Assembly (NCBI RefSeq): GCF_000143415.4
Contig: NW_003314271.1
Location: 62,001-126,000, forward strand
Length of the DNA: 64,000 bases
Origin: Selaginella moellendorffii
Lineage: Eukaryota; Streptophyta; Lycopodiopsida; Selaginellales; Selaginellaceae
Direction: 5' to 3'
Part shown: positions 55,993-64,000 of the stretch, piece after piece
Layout of the letters: each line of letters opens with the position of its first letter
Position numbering within the stretch: position 1 is the stretch's first letter
Translations under genes and position numbers: made by a program
The notes under the pieces: generated by a model
Told to the model about the DNA's origin: nothing
The model's database searches: none
The model's input: only the letters and a program-made list of their open reading frames with translations

Positions 55993-58428
55993 ATGATCCG
56001 CCGTGCGCGCGCGCGGCAATGCAAGCGAATCGGCGCCAGATTTTGCAAGCTGAGAGGGGTATCGGCGGGATTTTGCAAGGCTGGCAGGGATTTCGATGTC
56101 GCCGCCTTGATCTCGGCCTTGAAGGATTCCAGGGACCTGCGGAGCTGCAAGAGGCATCACATTGATGCGGTTGAGAAGGGTCTTTGCTCCAACATCCTCG
56201 TCGCCAACACGCTGATTCGAGTGTACGCCAGGTGTGGGAGCTTGGCCGATGCTCGCAGCGTTTTCGAGTCACTGGAAGTCCCGGATGTGGTGTCCTGGAA
56301 TGCGCTACTTCAGGGATACGTCGAGAATGGGGAGAGCCGGCAAGCTCTGGTATTGCTTGGAAGAATGGAACAGGAGGGGTGTCTTCCAGATGGTAGAACT
56401 TTCGTCACAGCTCTCAAGGCTTGCTCGAGTCTAGCAACCAAAGAAGGAAATGCGAAGAAGGTGGAGTACGTGAAGGTGGCCAAGGTTTGCCACTGTGAGG
56501 CCATAGATTCGAGGCAACTAGACATCTTTGTGGCGAACACATTGGTTGATACTTTAGCCAAGTGTGGGAGATTGGAGGATGCTCGTTTGGTTTTCGAGAT
56601 GATGCCAAGTCATGACGTTGTTTCTTGGACAGCTTTGGTGCTCGGACATGTCGACAACGAACAGTGTGAGACCGCTTTGGAGCTGTTTGAACTTATGCAC
56701 TCGAGGGGCTGCATTGGGAATGCCCGGACTTTCTCCTCGGCTCTGACGGGGTGTTCTAGACTGGCAGATAAGGAAGAAGCTAAGCTAGTCGACGGGTCTC
56801 TTGTGAAGGCCGAAAGTCTTGCAGTTGGGATGGCGATTCACTCACGAGCATCAAGCAGTGGCTGTGACTCAGACGTTTTCGTTGGGAACACTTTGCTCGA
56901 CATGTACGTCAAGTGTGGCAGCATGATTAGAGCTCGGCGGGTTTTCGATGGGATGAAGCTTCATGATGTGGTATCGTGGACTACGCTGACACAGGGATAT
57001 GCCGAGAACGGTGAGCCAGTGGTGGCTTTACAGCTCTACGCTCGCATGAAGCTGGCAGGATGTAAACCGGATTCCAGGTGCTACGTCGCCGCGCTTTTGG
57101 CTTGCTCGAGTTTGGCAGCGGCTGAAAAACTCCGGGAGTCCAGTGGGAGCTTGGTGACGCTCGAGTGCTTGGACAAAACCAGGATGGTCTACCAGGAAGC
57201 TGTAAGCAGTGGATTCGGGCAGGATATCTACGTCAACACGGCAGCAGTTCGTGCATATTCAAAGTGTGGGAGCAGCGGTGGTGCTCGACTGATATTCGAC
57301 AACGTGGCACACCGGGACACTTTCCTGTGGAACGCAATGCTTCTGGGACATGTTGAAAACGGGGAAAGCGACTCAGCACTTGGACTGTTTGCAGTAATGC
57401 AAGAACAGGGTCACAAAGGAGATCCTCGGACTCTCAGTGCGGTATTGACGGCTTGTGCAAACTTGGGAGTCAAAGCAGAGAAAGCAGAACCATTATTATC
57501 AGATGGAATGAAGGCCAAGTATCTGGAACAGGGGATGGCTTTACACTTCGAAGCATCAAACTCGGGGTTTGACAAGTCGGACATATTCGTGGGGAACGCT
57601 CTGGTTGACATGTACGCAAAGTGTGGGAGCCTGGAGCGTGCCACGGAGGTTTTCCGCAGCATGCCGCGCAGGGACGTGGTGTCGTGGACTTCCATGATTC
57701 TGGGATACGCCGGGAATGGCAGAGCAGCGCTAGCCTTAGAGCTGTTCTTCTCCGGCATGGACGTCGCGGCAAACGCTAGAACTTACGTGGCTGCGCTTGT
57801 GGCTTGCGGCGACTTGGTGGCACTGGAAAGTGGGAAGCGCGTCGAGGCTCGAGTTTACAGGAGTGGAGTGGAGAGCGATCCGGTGGTGGCAACCGCGCTG
57901 GTGGATTTTTACGGGAACTGTGGAGACATGGCTGCTGGGCGGCGAGTTTTTGACTGGAGCTCGCCAAGGGACGTGAAGCAGTGGAACGCAGTGATCGGGG
58001 GCTACTCTCGATCCGGAGAGATCGACCAGGCATTGTCGCTGTTCCAGAGGACGAGGGACGAGAGCTTGCGAGCTGACGCCATCACTTTCTTCTCCATTCT
58101 CTCGGCTTGCAGCCACGCCGGAGAGATCGACAGGGGGCGGGAGTGTTTCCAGGCCATGGCCGAGTTTGGCATCGCCCCGAGCGTCCAGCACTACTCGTGC
58201 CTGATCGATCTGTTTGGCCGAGCCTCGAGACTGCGCGAAGCAGTGGAGCTTCTCGAGGCTATGCCCCTCCTCAAGGCCGATCGTGTTGCGCGGATGACGG
58301 TCTTGAGCGCGTGCCAGCGCTGGAAAGACGCTGGAACAGGAAAGAATGTGTTTGATTCTCTGTTGGAACCCGATGATAAATGTAACAGTGCTCAAGCATT
58401 GGCGTTCATGGCAAACGCAAATTCGTAG
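55993..58428 (+). CDS. Intronless PPR protein (PLS-type), without DYW domain
   Basis: The first in-frame ATG gives 811 residues (MIRRARARQCKRIGARFCKL...). The product is almost entirely pentatricopeptide repeats with L/S-type signatures such as NTLIRVYARCGSLADARSVF, VDMYAKCGSLERATEVFRSM and RDVVSWTSMILGYAGNG, plus longer P-type units. It ends soon after an E-like start (GRASRLREAVELLEAMPLLK) and lacks the DYW deaminase region. PLS proteins bind organellar RNA and specify C-to-U editing sites, with deaminase supplied in cis or trans. Intronless structure is normal for this class. The leader is basic and could be organellar. RNA target unknown. Confidence 0.92.
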   Translation: MIRRARARQCKRIGARFCKLRGVSAGFCKAGRDFDVAALISALKDSRDLRSCKRHHIDAVEKGLCSNILVANTLIRVYARCGSLADARSVFESLEVPDVVSWNALLQGYVENGESRQALVLLGRMEQEGCLPDGRTFVTALKACSSLATKEGNAKKVEYVKVAKVCHCEAIDSRQLDIFVANTLVDTLAKCGRLEDARLVFEMMPSHDVVSWTALVLGHVDNEQCETALELFELMHSRGCIGNARTFSSALTGCSRLADKEEAKLVDGSLVKAESLAVGMAIHSRASSSGCDSDVFVGNTLLDMYVKCGSMIRARRVFDGMKLHDVVSWTTLTQGYAENGEPVVALQLYARMKLAGCKPDSRCYVAALLACSSLAAAEKLRESSGSLVTLECLDKTRMVYQEAVSSGFGQDIYVNTAAVRAYSKCGSSGGARLIFDNVAHRDTFLWNAMLLGHVENGESDSALGLFAVMQEQGHKGDPRTLSAVLTACANLGVKAEKAEPLLSDGMKAKYLEQGMALHFEASNSGFDKSDIFVGNALVDMYAKCGSLERATEVFRSMPRRDVVSWTSMILGYAGNGRAALALELFFSGMDVAANARTYVAALVACGDLVALESGKRVEARVYRSGVESDPVVATALVDFYGNCGDMAAGRRVFDWSSPRDVKQWNAVIGGYSRSGEIDQALSLFQRTRDESLRADAITFFSILSACSHAGEIDRGRECFQAMAEFGIAPSVQHYSCLIDLFGRASRLREAVELLEAMPLLKADRVARMTVLSACQRWKDAGTGKNVFDSLLEPDDKCNSAQALAFMANANS

Positions 58429-58473
58429 ACAAAATGGTGGTCTGCTAATTCGTAGACAAAATGGTGGTCTGCT
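58420..58473 (+). repeat. Perfect 27-bp tandem duplication across the PPR stop codon
   Basis: The 27-bp unit starting AATTCGTAGACAAAATGG occurs twice in direct succession. The TAG stop of the PPR frame lies in the first copy, so the duplication only affects the 3' flank. Confidence 0.92.
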
Positions 58474-60372
58474 GACGTGGCGATGATTATTCGAGGATAT
58501 CCTGACGTCGCATCACTTCGTCCTGAATGAATCTAACTCTTGATTCTTCACCTAGTCTGTTCTTCCTCTAGACTGTCTTACACTACGCTCCTTTCTGCTA
58601 GTCTTCCTTCTTCCTGAGCGCTCTATTTTGTTTGCTATCCCGAGCCTGAAAACTTTCTTTTCACCTCCTTGCTTTCAGAGCAGTCCAAGAGTAGGCAGAC
58701 AGATAGCATGGGTTGAAAGTCTGCCGCTACCTGAACTTTGCTGCTCTACCTCTGCCGTTCCATGAAAATCTGCTGCTCCTAGCTGAACTTTGCTGCTTCT
58801 CTACTGCTATTCCTAGCTGCTTCTCTGCTGCTGCTAACTTTTGACTCTCCCTACTGTCGAATACAATGTGAAACACGAAGAAAACCACTCCGAGTGCATA
58901 TCTCCCTATATGATGCCTGTTCCTCCTCCATTTACGTGCCTAATGCTGCTACCTCTAAACAAAGTCAGAGATCTCTATGCCTCGAGCTTAGCTCACTATT
59001 GTGCCGAATGCTGCTACCTGTAAACAAAATCAGACACGGACTTCTTTTCTCGGAAGTGTTTATGGCACTCAAGGCATCCGTGGGCGTGACGCTGCTGGCG
59101 CTGTTCGTGTTTGGCTACGTCAAGCTGCTTTAGAACTCACTAACGTGCCGAATGCTGCTACCTGTAAACAAATCAGACACCAAGAAACAACCGCTTCTCT
59201 ATACCTCTTGTCTAACTGCTTTGAAAATCCGTGCATTCTTCCTTTCTCCACCGCTGTAGCTCCAGCTCCATCTAGTAGTATAAACCAGCTCCTGCCATCC
59301 TATCACGTAAACCACTTCTCCTTGAAAGCAAAGAGAACGAAAACAGCTTACCTTGTCACCCGGATCGAACACCACGGAAAGCCGCGCAGTGCACCAAGTG
59401 TGGCGTGCTGCAAGCTGGGAAAGCATACACATCTTGGAGATGGACGAGAGGCCACAAGCCGTTAAACGAAAAGCTCGTTGGCATAGCTCATAAGCTTGTC
59501 CTCGGGGCCTCACTGTCGTCGTCCTCGTCGAGCACAATGCTCTGCTGCAGCTGGGCGATCAAGGCTTTCACATGCTGGACATGTTTGCCCACCTGGAAAC
59601 ACAAAAACACAACATTAGGTGAGATTGAGATGAAAAAATGAGGGAACTCATCAAAAGCTCATCATTCTGCTTATTGATCAAATCGCGCTTCCTTGGCATT
59701 GCTTCGCCTCTTTGCAAATCCTCCTCCTTGTTCTTCGTCCCTCCCTCGCCAACTCCATATATTTGTCCCAGGAACAAGGAGCCTTGTGGGAGTTTTTTTC
59801 GCCACTTCAAGGCGCGGACCTCCGGCAAAGCTGTGGAAGACCACTGTGAAGCTGGCGATGTGCAGCAATGCTAGCCATGTGGTGTGAGAGCTTGGAAAGC
59901 TTGGGACAAGTCATCAAGGCAGCGATGAAACGAGGAGATTGGCTCCAGATGCCCAGGAGCTCCCTCTTTGTTGCTCGATTCGCGAGAGAAGGTGAGCTGC
60001 TAAAGCCTCGGAGCAGCAAGTCTCCTTGCCGGTTTTGACGAGGCGAGCTCTCGATGGCTTCCAGCACCGAGCTTGGCAGCCTCCAAACCTCAACACTTCC
60101 TATGTACCTGCGGTTTCGAGTGGTGAAGCTTACGCATTCCTTCTTCCTGTTCTTCTTTCTCCGATCGCTCGCTCGTGATCACACTGTCGTGTGGTCGAGC
60201 CTAGTGCTACCAGAGGTCTCCCGGGATGCTACCAGAGGAGCCGAGACTTCAATGGTCACGCGAGCTCCCTGAGCTCCTTTGCGCAGAGCTCGAGATAAAC
60301 TTCGCCGCTGTCGGCCGTACTCGCCAGTGCTTCAGAAAGTCACCCGGACCATGGGATCGGCACGGTTGAGAA
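58474..60372. other. Gene-poor region, CTGCT-rich, with short repeats
   Basis: From 58720 to 58850 the sequence is rich in CTGCT motifs. From 59480 to 60070 the minus strand has exon-like pieces, including a final-exon-like reading VGKHVQHVKALIAQLQQSIV with a good acceptor at about 59600 and a stop near 59490. I do not recognise the family and could not assemble a gene. Confidence 0.35.
58933..59180 (+). repeat. Three dispersed copies of a 38-bp motif
   Basis: Copies of GTGCCGAATGCTGCTACCTG followed by TAAACAAAATCAGACACC or close variants start at about 58935, 59000 and 59142. The flanking DNA differs, so these are spaced direct repeats, not a simple tandem array. Confidence 0.8.
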
Positions 60373-60805
60373 CTATGCCAAGTTCGCAGGATTCGACGGC
60401 TCCACCGCCACCCTCACTATCGGAGCCGTCTCGCAACTTAAGCCCGTGAGTGGTCGCCGTCTTGAGTCCATCGCCACCACGTTTCCAGCCGCTGCATTGT
60501 GCCGATCATGCAGTGACAGTCGCCACCTCAAAGCTCCGCTTGTCCGTAGCCACAGTTGGATCGTAGACATCCGAGAGCACGTAGATTCTCTAGCCAGCAA
60601 CGACCAGTCTAGAGCAATCGCAGTTCCCATCCCCAGCCACCGGAGAGAAGTCTGCACAAAACCGAAGTTTCCTCTTCTTCGTGCTGTTCCTCGTCACGGA
60701 AGAAGTAGCTCTCGGATCGAAAGCCACTGACAATGCCCTTCACCTCGGGTAGGCCTCGAGCGGCGAGAGCTTGAGCTCCGTGCCGAGTCTGTCCACCTTG
60801 TTGAG
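60373..60805 (-). other. Unassigned exon-like fragments beside the foldback element
   Basis: The minus strand reads NKVDRLGTELKLSPLEAYPR with a following GT donor (about 60800-60740) and RIYVLSDVYDPTVATDKRSF near 60570, broken by stops between. The pattern is faintly kelch-like. Too little for a call. Confidence 0.25.
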
Positions 60806-61764
60806 CCTCCCGTTAAACACCATCCTGATTCACTCTCTCTCCGGTTATTTGGCAATGACGTGGCATCAGGCCTTCTTTTTGTTTTTTCTCCAGCGCACTC
60901 CCTCTCCCGTCCGTCGCCACTGCGCACTCCCGCCCGCCTGCTCACCCTCACGGCTCCCGCCTGCCCCCGCACGTCCGCCTATGCCCAGTAATAACTTCCA
61001 TGTCCACCCATAATTGAACTAAAAACGTTTCCATTCACAAGGGATAGTTGCCCCATAAATGACCCAAAAACATTTCTATTTCTTTTATGATCAAGCATGG
61101 CAGCAGCATAAGAGGTAAGCAATCAATTTAACTTCATATTGATTCAAGAAAATCATTTAAAATCTTTCATGGCTTGATGAAGTGCAAGAATTCTATGAAA
61201 AGGATTATTTTTATGCAGATGATTTAGATTTGTGAGTATGTTTTTCTCAAACAAGAGTATAGCTTGAGAGATAAAGAATTTGATTGAGAGATTCCATGCA
61301 AATATGAAAGTTATACTCTTGTCTGAAAAAAAACATGTTTGCAATTTAAATCATCTACACAAAAATAATCATTTTCATGGAATTCTTGCACCTTATCAAG
61401 CCAAGGGGGATTCTAAATGATTTTCTTGACTCAATATGAAGTTGAATTAATTGCTTACCTCTAGAAATTGATATGTTGCTGCTATGCTTGATCATAAAAG
61501 AAACAGAAACGTTTTTAGGTCAATTATAGGGCAAGTGAATGAAAACGTTTTTAGGAGGCTGTGGCCACGTGGAAGTTATTAGGGCGCACGCTGGGCGCAG
61601 CGGACGTGCGGGTGGGAGTGCGGGCGGGAGCCGTGAGGGCGAGCGCGGGAGTGCGCAGCGGCGACGGACGGGAGAGGGAGTGCGCTGGAGAAAAAACAAA
61701 AAAAAGGCCTGATGCCACGTCACCGCCAGGTAAGCGGAGAGAGAGGTGTTTAACGGGAGGCAGG
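60806..61764. mobile_element. Palindromic foldback-type element with about 450-bp inverted arms
   Basis: The left arm (about 60806-61270) and right arm (about 61310-61764) are near-identical inverted copies. The outer end reads GCCTCCCGTTAAACACC on the left and its exact complement on the right. Matching inner blocks include GACGTGGCATCAGGCC and GTTTTTTCTCCAGCGCACTC. The arms enclose a loop of about 40-50 bp, and the element has no open frame for a transposase. No clear target-site duplication was seen. It fits a non-autonomous foldback or long-TIR Mutator-like element. Confidence 0.8.
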
Positions 61765-62190
61765 AGAAGCCAATGATCTTAAGGCTGCTGCTGTCGCGGC
61801 TTCTGCTTCCGAGGAGGATCTTGAGAGGATGAGACCCCTGGCGTGAATCTTGGCAAGAGCTTCATGGGCAGGAGCAAGTGCTGCTTGCACGTCTCGCACG
61901 CCGAACGTGAAGTAGCTACCGTGAGGTTTACCTTCATCACGTAGGCGAACATTGTCCCACACAAGAAACCCCACGAGACGAGGCGTGGTATCATTTGTGG
62001 CCCTGCATTTGTGGAGCGTCCTGTACGCGTCCACCCGTCTCAGCGTTGGAAACCGTAGTCAAGTCCCTTACCTTGAGAACCACCTCCTTCTGCTTGTACT
62101 TGACGGAGATGACAGATGAATCAGTGTCTCTCGACCACTTGCAAGAGACATCCTCCAAGTCTTTAAAGCTGAGATTCTCCATGCCTTGAA
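61765..62190 (-). pseudogene. Protein-kinase-like fragment with a frameshift
   Basis: On the minus strand LEDVSCKWSRDTDSSVISVK and YKQKEVVLKV resemble the start of a kinase N-lobe with the beta-3 lysine in VVLK. A one-base shift later the next frame reads VDAYRTLHKCRATNDTTPRL, VGFLVWDN and ALAKIHARG, like the region running to helix E of a kinase. The HRD motif is missing and the frame ends at the foldback element. Assignment rests on pattern only and would need a profile search. Confidence 0.4.
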
Positions 62191-63400
62191 CAATTGAATG
62201 ATATGACCTTCGGCTATGGACTTGAAGCTTTCCACCACACGGGAATGAGCTAGCGAGAGGCCAAGCGAGAAGCTTTCATCGCTTGGCCTCTCGAAATCCC
62301 GCGATAATCTTGCAAGCATGGCGCCAGCTGCGACCCAGAGTACTTCATCGGGATGGGCGGTGGTGGCGGGGGTGGTAGCGGCGCCGCTTTCGCCCCGGCG
62401 TGTTGGAGCCACATGTTCCAGCGGATCAAGCGGTCCGAGATGGAAGAGCATCTGTATTCCAAGCTCCGGATCAACGCCAGCGATCCCAGCTCATAGAATT
62501 TGCAGCTCTTTTCGACACGGGAGGAGGCGGTGGTGGTGCATTCGTGCTCGGCGGTAGCGCTGTCGTCCGCCGCCTCCGCGAGCGGCCGCTGCTGCCCGCC
62601 ACCGCCAGGCTCAGCGTCAGTGGCGGAGGAGGAGGCGGCGGCAGTGGCGGCATCGCGGACATTGACGTTAGTGACGACAGATTGTTTGTGCTCCACAGCG
62701 ACGAGAATTTGTTCGATGTGTGGGAAGCTTGGCGAGCTCTGGATATGGCACACTTTACGTATACATGTCCACCGTGCAGTTGCTTTCTGGCTTCCTCCTT
62801 TTGCAAGACTTTAATTCGACTAGCTTTGCTGCTTTCCCTCGCAGGTGGGCCGATCTAGTTAAAAGGGCGGGGGACAACGATCCGCCGCTCGCGCAGCGAT
62901 GACCGTTGCCGACGAAGAGTCCGACAGCAGCGTCAAATAACACATGTATTCATGACTATGAGAAACTCGAAGAGTTCGAGAGTGTCGTCAGCTTAAACGT
63001 ACCCATGGCCAAGCCATTCCACAGCACGAGAAGCTGGAGCAAAAACTTTCAAAAGAGAAAAAACCGCTCGGAGACAACTGTGTCGTTGTATCGAACTCCG
63101 TGCCTTAGTCTGGAACGAGACCATCTGTCAGAGAAGTAGAGGGGAGGAATATAACTGCAAAAGGAAAAAAGATAATCAGAAAATATGAGATGGTTCTTTG
63201 ATGAACAGCCTACCTGCGTCGAGAATTGACCGGGTGCTGTACGTAGAAAGTGAGATTACAATAAGTGCATATAACCATGCAGAGATGCAGTGCTTCAACC
63301 ACACCACGTCTTGGACTTACTCCGACTGACCAAAAATGATTCTTGTCAGTAATTCACCTGCAGGATCCTCTGTCTGCCATAGAAGATGTTACGTCTCCTC
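62191..63400. other. Gly/Ala-rich open frames, no gene supported
   Basis: Trinucleotide-rich GGC/GGT stretches at 62350-62650 open frames on both strands. One plus-strand frame contains FQRIKRSEMEEHLYSKLRIN and, shifted, FVLGGSAVVRRLR, which look protein-like, but no family was recognised and stops intervene. Confidence 0.3.
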
Positions 63401-63418
63401 ACTGATTGAGGTTTTGGT

Positions 63419-63664
63419 TTGAAACTCAATCTACACCATGGATTTTTCATTAGCACCGCAACATCTATGTTCCTCAGATTTCCCCCAGAATGTCAGTCTC
63501 AAGGCCATGCAACCACCTTGAACGGATCTCTCCTTGTAAAGAAGCAAAACAGTGAATCCTTTGGAGTACTCACGGAATCTGTGAGTGAGGCAATTGGCCT
63601 CAAGGTCATCCTTCAGCTCGTCAGCAGCACTTCAAATTCAATGGAAGTTTACTTGAAAGCCTGA
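63419..63664 (+). other. Possible lipoxygenase PLAT-domain relic
   Basis: The frame has LNGSLLVKKQNSESFGVLTE and SEAIGLKVILQLVSST. The pattern resembles the N-terminal PLAT/LH2 barrel of plant lipoxygenases, where a basic strand is followed by (I/L)GxxVxLQLVS. It stops within 20 residues and no catalytic domain follows in the window. Weak call. Confidence 0.25.
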
Positions 63665-64000
63665 GATGCACCAGAAGGACGTCTCGATCATGATTCCCAT
63701 ATCCAGGCAGCGCAAGCAAACGCATGCAAATCATCAGCACCTTTGGAAGTAAATTGCCGCCTTGGCAGTGCTCATGTTATTGATGTGCAGCGCCACCATC
63801 GAAGACGAACTCCATGGCCTGAGCCGGATAGCCTAACGAACGCCGATCTTGAGAGGAAATTTGGTTTTACTTGGAAAGATAAAAAGATTTGCGTACATGA
63901 TTCATAGCCTCAAATTGCGCGATCGAAGGGTTGGTCTTGCGGGACGGGGATTTCATTCTGTCGTTGAAATGTTCCTACACCCAAGACGAAGAATGAGAAA
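63665..64000. other. Right edge of the window, one exon-like frame
   Basis: The minus strand near 63980-63900 reads MKSPSRKTNPSIAQFEAMNH followed by a GT donor, possibly an exon of a gene extending past the edge. Unassigned. Confidence 0.25.

Noticed and set aside
1-64000. CRISPR arrays, bacterial operons, phage or plasmid features
   Set aside because: Introns, plant-specific families and eukaryotic gene spacing throughout; no regular spacer-repeat array exists.

Overview
This window is nuclear DNA of a land plant. The gene set includes LHP1, a BES1/BZR1 factor, a COI1-type F-box protein, R2R3-MYBs, a plastid S6-like protein, a peroxisomal NAD carrier and a large PPR protein. Introns are mostly 45-100 bp, genes are packed closely, GATC runs are common, and the proteins are clearly diverged from flowering-plant homologues. 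This fits a compact lycophyte genome such as Selaginella. The species call is inference.

Region 1-11 kb is accessory and rearranged. It holds the 5' part of an M1 aminopeptidase gene on the minus strand, split by a 1.5-kb insertion between 23-bp direct repeats. The insert carries a copy of the 3' end of an SDR gene whose intact version lies at 11.2-13.1 kb. An intact DJ-1/PfpI gene of the isonitrile-hydratase type follows. Then comes a decayed Ty1/copia fragment and a G-rich tandem array, both lying between two inverted copies of a non-coding duplicate.

Region 11-19 kb is a dense housekeeping run: atypical SDR (-), DCN1-like (+), DnaJ-X (+) and peroxisomal NAD carrier (+). From 18.7 to 22.3 kb I see only exon-like debris. 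At 22.5-29 kb there are three closely related R2R3-MYB genes (+, +, -) with the same exon structure. From 29 to 32.9 kb the DNA is gene-free, and its second half is very AT-rich.

Region 33-55 kb is a second dense block: THA8-like PPR (-), LHP1 (-), BES1/BZR1 (-), COI1 (-), RFC3-like S6 protein (+), DHODH (-), methylmalonate-semialdehyde dehydrogenase (+), VTT/DedA membrane protein (-), CtpA-like lumenal protease (+, with a 100-N gap), an unrecognised membrane protein (-) and an MFS transporter (-). Three adjacent pairs are divergent over 93-296 bp and probably share promoters. LHP1, BES1 and COI1 (chromatin, brassinosteroid and jasmonate regulators) are neighbours on one strand, with G-boxes and BRRE-like sites in front of BES1.

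Region 56-64 kb has an intronless 811-codon PPR gene, then decayed DNA: short tandem duplications, a roughly 0.96-kb palindromic foldback element, a frameshifted kinase-like fragment and other unassigned pieces.

No operon-like or CRISPR-like system is present. The best leads are the split aminopeptidase with its captured SDR tail, the MYB trio, the ligand-pocket changes in COI1, the BES1 upstream motif cluster and the foldback element.
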